From positions 23,497,049 to 23,561,048 of the forward strand of contig CM039465.1 in assembly GCA_022414725.1 (NCBI GenBank): DNA of 64,000 bases, read 5' to 3'. Positions within the stretch are counted from its first letter, which is position 1. The number at the start of each line of letters is the position of its first letter. Source of the stretch: Microglena sp. YARC. Taxonomy: Eukaryota; Chlorophyta; Chlorophyceae; Chlamydomonadales; Chlamydomonadaceae. Position numbers and translations under genes: made by a program. The notes beneath the pieces are model-generated. The model saw only the letters and a list, made by a program, of their open reading frames with translations. It made no database searches and was not told the DNA's origin. Shown in pieces: positions 21,325-34,547 of the stretch.

Positions 21325-24300
21325 ACTTGCAATGTACTCATCGGTGTCCTGTATCTGTCCTTAGGTTGAGCGGGTATTGGCAAATTATAATCTTGATCGT
21401 AGTAGGGCAGTATTTTATGCAAGTGCTTGATGATACAATCAAATTTTGTTGATATGGATGAAGCTCACCCCCCCCCCCTTTACTTCATGGGGCAGGAAGC
21501 AATGTATCAGATTGGTGGTGCCTGTATTTGATTTGAGGCAAACCATGTACAATTCAGGAGGGACGTTCCGAGAAGAAAATGTTTCGATGGATAATTTGTC
21601 TGCTTACGTGCATGTTTGTGTGCTGCATATCTTCGATGCAGAGTCGAGATGATTTTTTTTATTGTGTTTAGGTTGCAAGACTAGATAGACAGACTGGCCC
21701 ATCGGCATCCACGTGGACTTGCCCCTCCTCACGCCTGGGCTGTATCCGTCGTATGATGGCTCTCTGTCTAAGCTCTCTTTTGTAGCTTGTGTGCATCACG
21801 TTGATCGGAAACAGAGGCGTGAATTAGCATGACTGTTTTCTCCCTTAGGGTCGAAATTGCGAATCAATTTTATTTTTCTAGTTAGGCAAAACCTGTTGGA
21901 ATGCTGGATGTGCATGCGAGCTAGCCTTTGTATGTAGAGTGAAGGACTGCTGGAGTAGCCCTCACACGGCTCATTTTTTTTGGCAAGCAGCCCAAATGGT
22001 TGCTGGCCATATGCCTTCTGATTCCCTTGATCACCAATTTGAGCCGATAGTATCTACGCAAAGTCTTTGAGTACGCAAGACTGAGATATGCTGGCGAGGC
22101 AAGTGACATTATGGCTAACACACCCTGTTTTTATTTAGTGACGCTTGTAGGGTTGTGATATTCCTTGTGACATCACACCTGTACGATATATTGATATCCT
22201 TAATTCATGGACCTTTTTCTCGCAGTTATTGAAGTACCACTCAGTACCTTAAAGTCTTTGGTGTGGTATCGAAGCAGAATTGATTTCGTATAGAAGTGGC
22301 TTGTCCCTGCCGAAATCTGTACAATGCCAATATCTTTGCTTTCTCATTGTTTCATTGCCTATTTGCTGGCAATCCAGTTTTTTTTTTCCTGCAACGAGGA
22401 CGACACAGTAAACCTTTAATAGTGGAACGCTTCCTTGAATTTGAGCTTGGATACTTGGCTCCAACCAGCAATTTGGCTTATCGCCGTCTGTGGCAGGAAC
22501 AAAACCAAATCAAAGTATGTTCTGAAAGAAATAGGTTTAGTCCCATATCTTCATGTAATCATGGATAAACTGGGGCAAAGTCGCATGATCTACCTCTTAA
22601 CTACGAATTAAAGCCTGCATGATCAGCTTAGGCAGATTCTGTTTTTCTCTCTCGTATTTAGCTACGGTATGCTTCATCAGCACATTAAAAAAAAACATGG
22701 TAACATTTTCCCTGGTGCCCTGCTGGACTCTAAATGATGTTCCTCTTGAACATTATCAGAATCATACGATTAGCACACTCAGTGTTTCCACGGGAGTACG
22801 GGGCAATGCGTCGCTTCCTCGTTTCCACTCGTCAGGCTCCACTTCCAAGTAGGGAGGAAGTTCTGCATCTAGCCGTATTACAGACCAATTTGTGTTGTAG
22901 GTCTTTGGTGAGATATGACGGCAGCTCAGGTTTACCCCCCTCATCCCATGTTGAGGACATCCTACAAGAGTATGGTACATAGCATATTTTATTCCACCTG
23001 AAGCATCCCTGTTTTCCTCTATGGGCATCTCTGCTCCTGACTTGTCACCGGCATTGTCGTGGAAAATAATATGGTTGGAGCGTCCGACCTTCTCCGCTTC
23101 ATTCTAGCCAACTGGTTGGAGTTTCTAAGCTCCATTCATCCAACAACTACCGGTACATATAAACACATTGACAGCCAGGTATTTACTTAGGGAATCTTCT
23201 CACAAATACGGTAGATCCAGGGCACCACTCGCATCCTTTCTACATCAGTCTTCACAGTCCCCGGTTATGTTGAGATCAGCATGGACAACAGGACAACATC
23301 CCTCATCCAACCAGTGTAGCCATTATTTCAATGAGTGCTTCTGTGAGAGTAACCAAGAGAGTAAGAGACATGTGACGATCCAATCCAATCACAATGGAGT
23401 TCCAGAATTTAATCACTGATTTCAATCAGTCCCGGTGGTATTGAATAGGTCATTAACTATAGCACGAACTCAGGGCCTCATCCGGTAATAGGGGGTTCAG
23501 TTTATCATTGCCTTCAGTCCTGGACTGTATCAGCATACAGTATACAACAGTCCTTCTTTGGGTTAGCCAGGTACATATGTACATCACGGACGACATGAGA
23601 CTGAGCATGTGCTAAAACTTTGATGCAGTCGATGAACTGCTGCTTACAGTTTCATGTATAGTTTAAGGAGCTCGAGTGAGATTGAGCACTCGACTCCTAC
23701 ATTGTTTTTTATTTATAGGATTTTCGCCAAAAATGTCTCCTTGTTCTAGCCTAAGACACAGAGGATATTATTGATGCGAATAGCGCCATTCCCGCAAAAT
23801 ATATATTTATTGATGCGAATAGCGCCATATATATTTATTGGATATTTATCGGATATTTATTGATGCGAGATTTATCGGATATTTATTGATGCGAATAGCG
23901 CCATTCCCGCAAAATATGTGCCCTTATGTCGATGGGAGGTGCTGACCCACGACCAATCACACCTGCACCACAACCCCTACCCTGGCCAGTGGCACCCCTG
24001 GGCATATGGAAGGTAAAGAGTAGCCAGAGGGAGTAACCAAGCAAAGATAAATGAGAAGGCAGTACGGTAGTAACTTGCCCCCCTGGAGCAGCAATGGTCC
24101 AGCTACCAAAATTCCAGCAAGCATGTGTTTACTGTTCTGACTGAAGGATAATGCAACTATGTCGTATCATCACAAGGAAGAGAGGCCATGGTCACATGGA
24201 TGGGCTGTCGGGCAGTAGGCACTCTAGCCCTGCTCTTGTCAACCTGTGAATCGTACAACGGCTCAATTATGGGCATTTACTCTTTTGACAGTTGGTAAAA

Positions 24301-25590
24301 ACAGCTAAGCAAAACTCAGCCAGAGATCCAAGTCTTTCTTTTAATACGGGGCTACCGTGTTGACTACATCGCTTACACACACACACTGTTGTACTCATCG
24401 CAGCACAAATGACAAAGCTGAACTTGCGGTACAAGGAAGAAATAAAGTATTCGCTCAGCCGTTCATCCCAACCAGATATTTAGCTTCCCTGATTGAAGGA
24501 CCAACCTTAGTGCTGCGGCCATACTGCCGGAAGCGCGACATGGAAAGAGCGGGGGAGTTGTGTAAACCTATAGGTCAGACTGAACGCAAGCCTGCAACCC
24601 ACGCCACTCGTTGTTGACCCTTGCCACACCACACCACTACTGGCAGAGGGCAGTCCTCTCCTAGTTTTGTCTGTTATGAGCAGAGCTAACCGCGGACCAG
24701 ATAAGCCCTTATAGGGCTAATAGCTAAATTAGCCTTTCTAGTGCACAACTAATTTAGCCAAACTTAGCCAAAACAACCCCAAAAAGGGCGGGTGTCTAGG
24801 AGAGTGTTTTTATGCATCCTACTGACCTTCGTGACAATTTTGTATGATCTGACCATCACGAGTTCATGATGAAGTAGCTCATAACTGCGGGAGCGAACGG
24901 AGATCGCCGTTCTATTCCCCTTCCCTTCACCTCCAACTAGCTATAATTACGGGATTTATTTTAGCACTAGCAAGGCCTGAACTCCTACCCCCCCCCCCCC
25001 CCCCCCCCCCTCTAACCCTAGCGATGAGGCTTACACAACCTGATAGTATGGCCTTCACTAACTCCCCTCCTAAACCAGGTACAACTTCCGTCCATCATGG
25101 ACATGTTTTGTTTACATGCTAGCCGGTGAAGGCTAACCAAATAGGCTTAATATACTTGCCCAACCTCAATATTGTGAAGGGCTGTACCGATACAAATCAT
25201 AGCACTGGTGAACTGAACCCCAACAAATCGTAAACGACGGGGGTCCGTTGTCCGTGCTATGTATATGATTCAATTTCAATTATACACGGACCAATCATAC
25301 CTGGATATACTACGGTATTGGTCATGATCATGTGCTCAGAGTTTTTCTGTCGATACTCGATCACTTAATTACTACTTACATACTTCTTACTTTGTTTTGG
25401 TGAAGCAGAACATTAAGCACCAAAATGCATTCTTCCACTGAATCATCGTCCACTAATCGCTTTGAGTCACATACAACATGAGATATCATTACACCGATTT
25501 TGCCCCTGTGCCCCTAGGCCGCGGCAGGTCTTGGACAGGCTGGCTATCATCAGTCCACTTAAGCATGCGATTGTCTACTCCCTTTGCTAG
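21325..25590. other. Long intergenic stretch, no supportable gene
   Basis: Repeats found: family G fragment (22437-22490), family D copies (23458-23530, 25110-25262), a tandem array (23768-23922) and a 23 bp poly-C run (24988-25010). A few frames of 80-90 codons near 22734-23028 and 24357-24617 have no recognisable motif or splice support. The first part must contain the MYB 3' UTR. Confidence 0.55.
23768..23922 (+). repeat. Tandem array with ttattgatgcgaatagcgcc units
   Basis: Three imperfect units combine ttattgatgcgaatagcgcc, attcccgcaaaatat and ttatcggatatt, partly truncated or shuffled. Confidence 0.8.
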
Positions 25591-26914
25591 CTAATGCATA
25601 TTCACATACACCTGGCTATGCTGGCGATCACCAAACGCATGGGGCACAATAATCAAGTCGGCCAATGGCTGCCCAAAATCTGTCTCATATACTGTACACA
25701 GCTCTCGCGTCTCCTCCCACAGTATCTGGCTCCTGAGCAAGCTGCCCTCCCTCACATCTATGCAATACAGTCCTCCCTGATTGAGAAGGCCACAGCAAGA
25801 AGATAGGGCTTTCAGCAAATCAAAATGCACGAGAAAAATCAAATGGTATTGATGGTTGGCCCCCTCAACCTCACGCCTCGTTATAAGGCGTACTATAAAA
25901 ATATGTATTTAGTAATCAAATTAAACTATCAAATAAGGCAATGAAACTTAGTGCAAACAAGCAAACAACACACAGGATACCGCGAATTGACCTCTCGGTA
26001 TATCATGTACACAATTTCCTCTTTTTGTGCAAATACAAAAGATATGATGGAGCTCATTCTGTAGAAGAGAGCCATCATGTCCACAGCTCACCTCATAGAA
26101 TAAGAAGTTGCGCATTCCCATTGCATCGGGACAAAACTGAACATCACTGCCGGTTTGGCAGTAACCCAAGTTGACTTCAAAACAATGTCTGAATTTGAGT
26201 AACGTGTCTTCCGCAGCCACTGAGTTCCCAGCATGCTCCCCGATGTTTCTAGTCAGGTCGCTGTCAACTGAAAATGGAACATACGCAGGGTACTCCTTGG
26301 CATGAAACAAGATTCCAATCCGCTTGAAGTGATGATCCGTAAACATATGCGCGTGGAATAGATCAAAGCGGCTGATAGAAACCTGGGAGACACCATACAT
26401 TTGGATTTCAGCTGGCATGTGTATGTGTTTGTGGATGGGGGAGGAGGTGCGTGGGTTTGTAGGGGGAAGGCAGGAGGACAAATGATGAGCACAAATGTGC
26501 ATTTCCATTGAACGGCTTGACTTGAGTTACACAGACGCAACTTGGCATTCTCGCGATTTGAATTTAATCAAGTCAAGCCAAGTTGAGCCGAGCCATCCGT
26601 AATTCCATTTATTGCACCTGTTATGCGCAGATCGGCAAAGAGAAATGCAACTCAAGTCAAGTCCCCAAAAGCGACTTCACTTGAGTCAAGCCAAATCGAC
26701 TTGGAATTTGCCTGACTTGACTTGACACTTTCTTACAACAGCAGTTGGTTCTAACCAGAGTCAAGTTCAATGGAAATAAGACTTTTGAGTTGAGCGCTGT
26801 ACTGCAGGCGTATTACAGGCAACTCATGTCAAGTTGTTCAATGGAAATGCACCGTAAATGGAAGAGAGCTGAGGTGGGGATTTTTCATACTCAGACCCCT
26901 CATTGCCACCACTC

Positions 26915-26945
<31 letters not shown>

Positions 26946-28554
26946 ACTCGTTTCCCCCCAAAACCCCTAACCATTTCTCCACAATCTCATCATCTCAAAT
27001 TTCATCCCAATCTCTCATACCCAACCACCCCTCCAGAACCACCCACCCCCAACCAAAATAACATGGTTCCATTTCCTTAAAATGATAAATTAGCCAATCA
27101 GGCCCTCACCTGAGGAATCTGCTGAATTGATGAATTAACCATCTGCTGCTGACCTCCACTGCAAGTCTCTATGGACTGGAACAAAGAAAATACGAATTCT
27201 CCAATTGATGAGCTCTGAAATGTTTGGCATCTCTCAGGCTCATCTATTATCTGACATCTGCTGTCACCTGCATACACAGGCAGGACAGCATCTCCCACTC
27301 AGCTACACGGTAGGGGTGGCAGTGTCCTGTAGCCCTCAAGCTTGTAAGAGGTTGGAGAAGATGACCTGCAACAAGCATCCTGAAACTGACTTAGCAATGC
27401 AAATGCATTACAACAACATCTAGCTGCCCATGAGCGACGTAATTTCAGCACACACTGCGCTAAGTCAAGAATGACAGACGTCATAACCAAGGACCCATAC
27501 CCACAAGCACAAGATGATGTCAGCGCCGACATGTGCGACTCAGAACTGTGGGCCCATTTTTTGTGACCATATTTGAGAGAGTGTTTGAAAATAAGGGTTT
27601 ATCAACCTCAATATGCGGGGTTAGCCCAGCTTTTAAACACTCTCCCCTAAGGAAGGCCCCTTAATAAAAAAAGGGGCCTAAAGCTTTAGCTATAAAGAGA
27701 GCCCTAAGGCCCCTGCCCTAAAGGGTTATGCCCTTAGGGCATTAGGGGGAAATGGGTTGCGCTCATGAAGAGAAAAATAAGAGTTGTTTACTAGATTTGT
27801 CTCTTCAGAACTCAGAAAATGAAGGTATCGTTCATTACAGGACACAGATGTATCATTTAACACAAAATCCACAGGCTCACCAGAAGCTACTCATATTTCA
27901 GTATTGACGTGTGCGGGCGGATACAACAAACACAGTTAGCAGCTTACATCCATTTGCTGAGGGTAATGACGGTGGAAGGCTGGTGTCAGGCGACAAAGCG
28001 GCTTTCATCCCAGTTGCATGAAATCCGTTCACAAACAGCTCCCAATCAGCAGGCGGCCTGGGTGACTGAAGCCTGATTATGCCCTGTTTCATTTGGAAGT
28101 TTATACACTTAGAGATATCTTGGTGCTTTCGCAAATGTTCTAGCAGACTAAAACCTGACAGTGGAATTCAACCACGGTACTCAGTTTCAAATTTCGTAGA
28201 AGGTACAAAGTTTGACCAAGCTTGATAGCGACGCTGTCAGAAGTCAGGAAACCCAACTCCCTTGCTGTACCATGAGTGATATTCATCCACATGCACAAGA
28301 GTTACTAGCTAAACACTCACACTGCGTTCTAGCTCGGAGTCACGCTCTGCGTCGCTCTTCCCGATGACCCGCAACATTTCACGAACGGTGCATTTTCGCA
28401 AAAGAGACTGCACGTCGTAGCTATCTCGTTGATCACATATGGATCGGCATATGTGTAAAGTGGGAAAGAGGGCTCGCATGGAGAAAGGGTTTCGGGATGA
28501 ATATAACATTGAACTCTCCGCGAGCGGTAGCCTCCTCACACTAGAAAGCTGCAT
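25591..28554 (-). CDS. Multi-exon gene, conserved-looking protein of unknown function
   Basis: I cannot name this protein. Supported exons in coding order: 28554-28323, 28154-27948, 27545-27366, 27260-27110, 26382-26092 and 25776-25591 (stop). Exons 1 and 2 join in phase, and exons 3 to 6 join in phase; the join between exons 2 and 3 does not, so a small exon between 27560 and 27940 is probably missing or an edge is wrong. An in-frame stop lies just upstream of the proposed Met, although an additional 5' exon is possible. Visible features: ADWELFVNGFHATG in exon 2, a Cys-rich AARCCCNAF in exon 3, and in exon 5 a block with IGILFHAKEYPAYVPFS, GYCQTGSDVQFCPD and MRNFLFYE. The last exon has GGLYCIDVREG, ILWEETRELCTVYE and LIIVPHAFGDR. 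The alternation of beta-like and helical segments suggests a folded cytosolic protein. No signal peptide or membrane segment. The gene is divergent from the ADNT1 gene. Confidence 0.55.
26497..26852. mobile_element. Family K element with 32 bp terminal inverted repeats
   Basis: The left end begins gtgcatttccattgaac, then cttgacttgagtt. The right end reads aactcatgtcaagttg, then ttcaatggaaatgcac, its inverse with few mismatches. The interior repeats caagtcaag and its complement. At 356 bp without a frame it is a MITE. It lies in intron 4 of the unknown gene. Confidence 0.75.
26916..26945 (+). repeat. 30 bp poly-C run
   Basis: The longest homopolymer in the window, followed by 100 bp of C/A/T-rich, G-poor sequence. 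Confidence 0.95.
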
Positions 28555-29197
28555 GTTCTAATCTGTCGCTAAGGGATCCGCTGCCAGAGGGGAAAAACTG
28601 GCAAGTCGCTACAATCGCTGCGTGTGCTATTACATTCAGTGATGATGATATGAAATTATGGTCCCAACAACCATGTTCTGAATGATAACGTGTGAAATCA
28701 TAGTCATTCATTCCAGGACAGCAGCTGTTTGCTGCATGGGCGTGAAGATAGTCATGATGCAAATTTCTGGACAGATTGAAACGACAGAAGCTGATGTCAG
28801 CCCAGATGTCAGCCGTCGTCCCTCACTCAGCCCGCAGCCCGTCGGACCCAGTTGACCAGTTGATCTGCTGCGGGGGCTGAGGACAATATTCTGCCAAGTC
28901 AACCGGCCTTGTTGCATGATCGCACCAGCCACCATGATTTAACATCCGCGATCGGCGTTTTCGACAGTTCGAAGCCTAGTCCGATCAGAAGAGTTCATGC
29001 AACATCGAGTAACCTGTATGATGTTGAAGCCCTGACAAAAGGAACCCACATCCACGAATCCGACAAGTAGCAAAATGGTTAGGTAGTAGATAGTCCTGGG
29101 AGCGCGCGGTTTAGTTTTCTAGCATTTGTGAAGGCGTGGCCAAACCGGACTGATTTTTTCAAGTTGCCGCGTCGGCAAGCTTCCGACAAGATCCGTC
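28555..29197. promoter_or_regulatory. Divergent promoter region between the unknown gene and ADNT1
   Basis: 643 bp between two facing-away start codons. A minus-strand frame at 28935-28708 begins with a reasonable Met and could be a non-canonical first exon of the unknown gene, but I find no in-phase donor, so I leave it as leader or promoter. No clear core promoter motif. Confidence 0.4.
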
Positions 29198-32100
29198 ATG
29201 GCCAGTGCTTCTTCCAGCTCCGAGACTCCTGTCGCGTCTCATCAGCCTAGCTCCCCTTCTGCGTACGCGCCCTCTGCGAGGCCGTCGTGGTCGTGCATTG
29301 TAAAATCTCTAGTGGCTGGCGGGATGGCTGGAGGCTTGTAAGTGTGTTACTGTCGACATCCTCATTACCCTGAACGTCCATCCAGGGACCAGGTTGGAGC
29401 AAAATTCACCCCTGCCCGTCTTGCCATGTCTGTACAATGCATGTCCTACACAAGGCCGTTTTAATATTTTCTGGGCATCTTCTAATCATTGCCATATGCT
29501 GCACCCCACTTCTCAACAAACAGGTCCAGGACAGCAGTAGCACCATTGGAGCGCCTCAAAATTCTCATGCAGGTTCAGGGAAATGATAAAATGTACACCA
29601 GCACATGGCAGGTGAGAGATCAAGGAGGGCTCCAAAGGCGCAAGCATCTCGGTCCATCGGCTTTGCTGCTGTCTAGACCTAATTCAAATATTTATCCAAT
29701 CCTTGTGGAAGATTGGGTGTCACATGGATACCATATTTTCGTTTTGAGGGTTCATGAGGTTGAGATTGGCATGCTGCTTATATAAAGCCCAGCATTGCTG
29801 CATCACGGCATACCATGCACATAGCTTGATCACGCCTCTCTCTCCAACGCTTCAACGCATTAAGTCTTCCTTTGGCGAGGAATTCGTGTCCTAGGTTCCC
29901 CTGTTTCACCCCTCCTTATTCCTGCCAGGTTTCTGCTTGTCAATCCATTGTTATTCCACCCTTTCTACCCAGATGAGCACATGTGTAGTTTGGACAGCTT
30001 TGTGAACCAGTTGTGAGTTTATGCCTCTCTGGAATAGCAATTATCATAACTTCCTATGTTGCATGCTGCATGCATTTCAGCTAATTGCACTCTGCGGTGC
30101 TGCAGGGCCTTGTGGCTATGGCTAAGAGAGGCGGAATACGAGAGATGATGCGAGGGAATGGAGCTAACTGCGTTCGTATTATTCCCAACTCAGCTGTGAA
30201 GTTCATCACCTATGAGCATATCTCTAGGTGAGCATTTTTCTTCTTCTCCAGTATGCTCACAGTTAACCTAGAAACCTGTCTGATCAGGCTAGCAGAACTG
30301 ATATTTCTTCATTTGATCAGTTTTGCTGTGGACAACCCCATCACAGGAGTGATAAAGCAGTCATTCTCATTTAGGTCACTTCCAGGGTCAGTTTTGGGGC
30401 ATGGAGGTGGTAGGTGAGCCGATCAAGCACAATCATCGGACCTGAGTGAATATCTTCTCCACAGCACTGGTTTGGGGGAAGCAAAATTCTTAAGCCACTT
30501 TCAAGGCATGTTGAGATACAAGTAGAGCTCCCAATTCAATATTTAAATGGAACATGCAGCCGGTAGAAGTTTTGAGATAAATGATTTTCACATTGCTTCA
30601 TCTGATCCAGGGAAATAGCGGATTACAACCGAGCAAGGACAGGGCGGAGTGACATGACCCCTTTCCTTCGTTTGCTCGCTGGGGCGGGTGCGGGCATCAT
30701 TGCCATGAGCGCAACTTATCCCCTGGACATGGTGCGCGGTCGCCTGACAGTCCAAGACGTCAAGAGCACACAGTATAAAGGAATAGTTCATGCTGCCCAA
30801 GTCATCGTTGCTGAGGTGGGTATCGGCTTGTTAGGCTGGTGGTAACAGGTTGACCAGACAAGAAGTTGCAAATGCATGTTGGGCGTTTATTGTGTTAGTG
30901 CTCTCACGATCCACAAGGTTTCTATTCATCTAATGGCCAGGGTTATGCGTTGCAGAATTTGGTCTACCAAATCTGCCGCAATAGACTGTGCACTCATTAA
31001 CCACCTCCATGTTGACATGATACAATGAAGTGAGGTCAGGCCTGACTGCTTTTGCCTGACTTGCGAACTCAGTGATAAGCCTGTTGTACCTCACTGCTGT
31101 CTGTAATCTCATCACCTAGGAACGTTGCAATCAACATCGTCAACCAGGGGATGTTGTCCCCTCCATTGATTGAGTACTATCCAGCAATCTGCGCTGGACC
31201 ATCTTAGGGTTATTTATCATGCCCTGATTTGCCTCAATTCACCAGATCATAAATGACCTCTCCCACTTCTCCTTACTCATGCAGGAAGGACAAATGTATG
31301 TATTTGTACAGTCCAAGGGTAGCCAAATAGCCCAACCTGAACAAAAGGAAAGGCAGTACATAACAAACAAGCACTGGTGAACTGAACCCCAACAAATCGG
31401 AAACGACGGGGGGGGGGGGGGGGGGGGGCGGAGTTCGTGCTATGCAGATATTTTAACTTCACTTTTCTTGTCACATTTGCAGGAAGGACCTAAAGCCCTG
31501 TACAAGGGCTGGGTGCCTAGTGTGGTGGGTGTGGTTCCATACGTTGGCCTCAATTTCGCTGTTTATGAGACACTGAAAGCCATGATGTTGCAACGCTATG
31601 GTGAGTCCAACACAGTCTACCCCCTTTCTTGTCATGAACTATTCTGTCTGTGGTGGTTACCTCTGCATGCACCAATCGCAATGGGATATTGATGTAATAA
31701 ACAACATGAATCCATGTCTTGATCCGTTGACCGCCTCCTTTCATTCCAAGCACGACTCGTTGCGCCACACACCGTCCGCTTCACCGTCAGCACTGTTGCC
31801 TCGTTGTCTGTTGGTTAGACATTTCAATGGTAAAATATCAACAATCATCATCACTTCCTATAACTGGGGCTTGGCTGATATCTGTCTTAGGGTAGACTCT
31901 CCACGTTGTCTGAAATTGACATTCCTGTTGTCTTGCTTGCAGAGCTGAGAGATGAGCGTGACTTATCTGTTGGCTCACGGCTTGCCTGCGGGGCTGTTGC
32001 TGGAACAACAGGGCAGACTGTAGCTTACCCCTTCGACGTTGCACGACGGCGCTTGCAGGTGAGTCTCATAGTCACACAGCTTGGCAATGACAACAGTGCA

Positions 32101-32840
32101 GAGAATATTTTTATTTTTAGCAACTGTCTCACAGATGTTTCTGTTGTAGACATCAATTTTCGACAGATGTTGCATGGGGGAGGGATGGGATAGCATATCT
32201 CCATTCAATTGTTTCAAGAACATCATGTAAGGGTCTACAATTGATCGTGCTGTGTTTGCAAGATGTTGGATTGAGCAAGGTGCCTTTCAGGTGGACCAAT
32301 CCTACAGTCAAGGCCAACGCTCCCTCACTGAATCCCAACGTTGTTTACCCACACTTGCAGGTGTCTGGTTGGGCTGGTGCTAAGAAGCTACATGCAGATC
32401 ATGGCAATGCCGTGGTGTACAAGGGGATGATGGACTGCTTTAGGCGCACTATAAAGGAAGAAGGCTTCTCAGCACTTTTCAAGGTAAGTTCCCAGAGGAA
32501 GTCTTCAAACTATTAGGTGTGATTAACATTGCGCTTCTGTATTACCATATTGGCCTTCTTTGCAAGTGTATCAGGGACAACGTTTTTTGTTATGTCTGAT
32601 GAAGGACTGCTTTTACTAGCAAGCTTTTGGCATGGTATCCCTCAGGACCATCTATGACAGGAAGCAACAGCTCAGTGATATGCCATTGACTTTCTGCTGA
32701 CTCGTCATTCCTTCTGACCTCATCTCTGACAGGGCCTGGCTCCAAACTACGTGAAAGTGGTTCCATCCATCGCAATTGCATTTGTGACATATGAAGTTGT
32801 GAAGGAGACACTGGGAGTTGAATTCCGCATCTCAGAGTAG
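29198..32840 (+). CDS. ADNT1: Mitochondrial adenine nucleotide transporter, ADNT1-type carrier
   Basis: Eight exons, 29198-29337, 29524-29611, 30106-30227, 30611-30815, 31483-31600, 31943-32058, 32361-32483 and 32733-32840, all in phase, encode 339 residues. It is a six-helix carrier of the inner mitochondrial membrane. The three signature motifs are PLERLK (Pro54), PLDMVRGR (Pro154) and PFDVARRR (Pro253). Phrases specific to the plant ADNT1 group are present: AGGMAGGLSRTAVAP, GIIAMSATYP, VGVVPYVGLNF and the C-terminus VVPSIAIAFVTYE followed by LGVEFRISE. Plant ADNT1 exchanges AMP, ADP and ATP across the inner membrane; the same substrate is inferred. The N-terminal 30 residues are Ser/Pro/Ala-rich, unlike the core. 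Intron 4 holds a family D element next to a duplicated acceptor. Confidence 0.93.
31292..31478 (+). mobile_element. Family D insertion beside the exon 5 acceptor of ADNT1
   Basis: The 12-mer tgcaggaaggac occurs at 31280-31291 and again at 31479-31490, where it forms the acceptor and first codons of exon 5. The DNA in between is a family D repeat with a 21 bp G run. The duplicate is either a long target-site duplication or a partial exon copy; both leave two potential acceptors. Confidence 0.6.
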
Positions 32841-34547
32841 ATGACTTTGAGGAGCAAGCAATGAGAGCACTTGAGGCGTGGAGTTGATATGCAGCCACCG
32901 AAACCTGAATGGTGATGGCCAGGGTTGTTCAGGGGGACTCCAAGATCTGCATCTTCAGACGCCCCCCAGTTCCAAGATCTGCATCTGAGACGCAACAGTC
33001 TCTCCAGGAACGCAACTGACCTACTGGATCCTCGTCTGAGACGCAACCAACCCTATAAAATCTGTCAGATGTAAGGCACAGGGTTTTGAACCACCCTGGT
33101 GCCAACTCCTTCCGCATCTGTTATGCCCCAAGGCCGCAAGGTCCAGAATGGACCAGCACTGCGATGCTGATGCCGATCAAAACCCAAAACTATCCCATGC
33201 TGCCCATCATTTGGTACATCAGCCACAAATAAACATTGCCCCCACACACTACATCATATCGCACAGCCTAACAAGTGCAATTGTTATACCCAAACTCCCT
33301 CCCTTTGGAGGGTGTCTAGATGTGAGGTCATAAGGCCTGGGTGCTTGTTTTGATTACATGGTCTATCGGCCTTCAGGTTGCTCAGTGCTCACGGTCTGCC
33401 GGCGGAGTAAACATGGGTAGTGTAAACACTGATACACCACATTACCACACCCCCGAGTACAGACATGATGCTATCTCTCGGATGCATCCCATCGGTGCTT
33501 GGGCAGGGGATCGAACGGGCTCTGCCTTGCACTCGGTGTTGGTGAAGAAACTTGCTGCGTCCTTCTCTTGTTGCTTGACAGCATTTTGTGTAACAACTAA
33601 CGAGCATCTCTACGACTTCGCTTAGCTGATAACTCATGAGTCCACATCGTCCCTTGACTTTGAGCTGGGTAGCATATCTATCCAGGTTCTGTAACAAGTA
33701 CAGGCTTAACCATAACTCATTACTGGTAGTAACTACCAGAAACTGTTGTGTTAGTCACAATATCTACGAGCCATCAGGCTGCCCAGTGCTCTCCACCTGC
33801 AGGCAGAACAGCATGGGTAAATAGACACTACTGCACCACACTCCTGAAGGAAACCAGGCACACGCTTGCGGACAGTTTAAAGACGTGCACATGACCCCCA
33901 TATGAACCATATACCCTTGCGAGGTGCTCGTCTTTCCTATTCCCCCGTCCCTGTGGCTTAGCCCAGCACCTTGTGATTGCTCCTTTCCCAAAGCCAATAT
34001 ATTAATGCATGATAATGATGTACAATTGTACTTGTATTGTATATGTTTTTTCTCTGGTCCTTAGAATGCAGTGTAACGACCTAACCGATTGTAAACTAAA
34101 AAGTACTTGCTCCTTCAAGATCTTAGCCTGGGCAAGAGGCCGGGCATGCTATTTTATAGCTGAGTCAGCTGTTCATATAATCAGATTCTTCACGCTTGTC
34201 TGGTAGTCATGTACCGGTAAGCAAGTCACCGAGTACGGCGCCTGAGCAAGAGGCGGAAAACCGACCCGAACGGTGGCGTGGCCTAGAGCTGACACTAAGT
34301 CAATAGCCACCGAAACCTGAACCATGCCGGCTCCTCCCCCAGCTATCCTCCGATGTCCAGCATGGGTCTGAATTGCGATGTCGACGCCAGTGAACGATAA
34401 TTATTGAACATATACGGACCCACCTGCACGTAGTCCTTCGCGCACCGCACACTTTGCCGGATTGCAGGTCTCTACAGTCGATCCGCCAGCACCTGCCGCC
34501 TTCCATTTCCTCACTGCTTACCCACCGCCACAGCGACATCTTTCAAG
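32841..34547. other. Intergenic stretch between ADNT1 and NAT10
   Basis: Contains a family C MITE (32919-33099) soon after the ADNT1 stop, and two family O repeats (33357-33475, 33768-33852). No gene seen. The NAT10 promoter must lie in the last few hundred bases. Confidence 0.55.
32919..33099. mobile_element. hAT-like MITE, family C, copy 2
   Basis: Inverted ends ccagggttgttc and gaaccaccctgg, with internal repeats of tctgcatctgagacgcaac. It probably falls in the ADNT1 3' UTR or just beyond. Confidence 0.7.

Noticed and set aside
22734..23028. Overlapping frames on both strands
   Set aside because: No motif, no credible splice partners and no second exon nearby.
28708..28935. Additional first exon of the unknown minus-strand gene
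   Set aside because: Candidate donors are out of phase with the only open acceptor at 28545; kept as leader or promoter.
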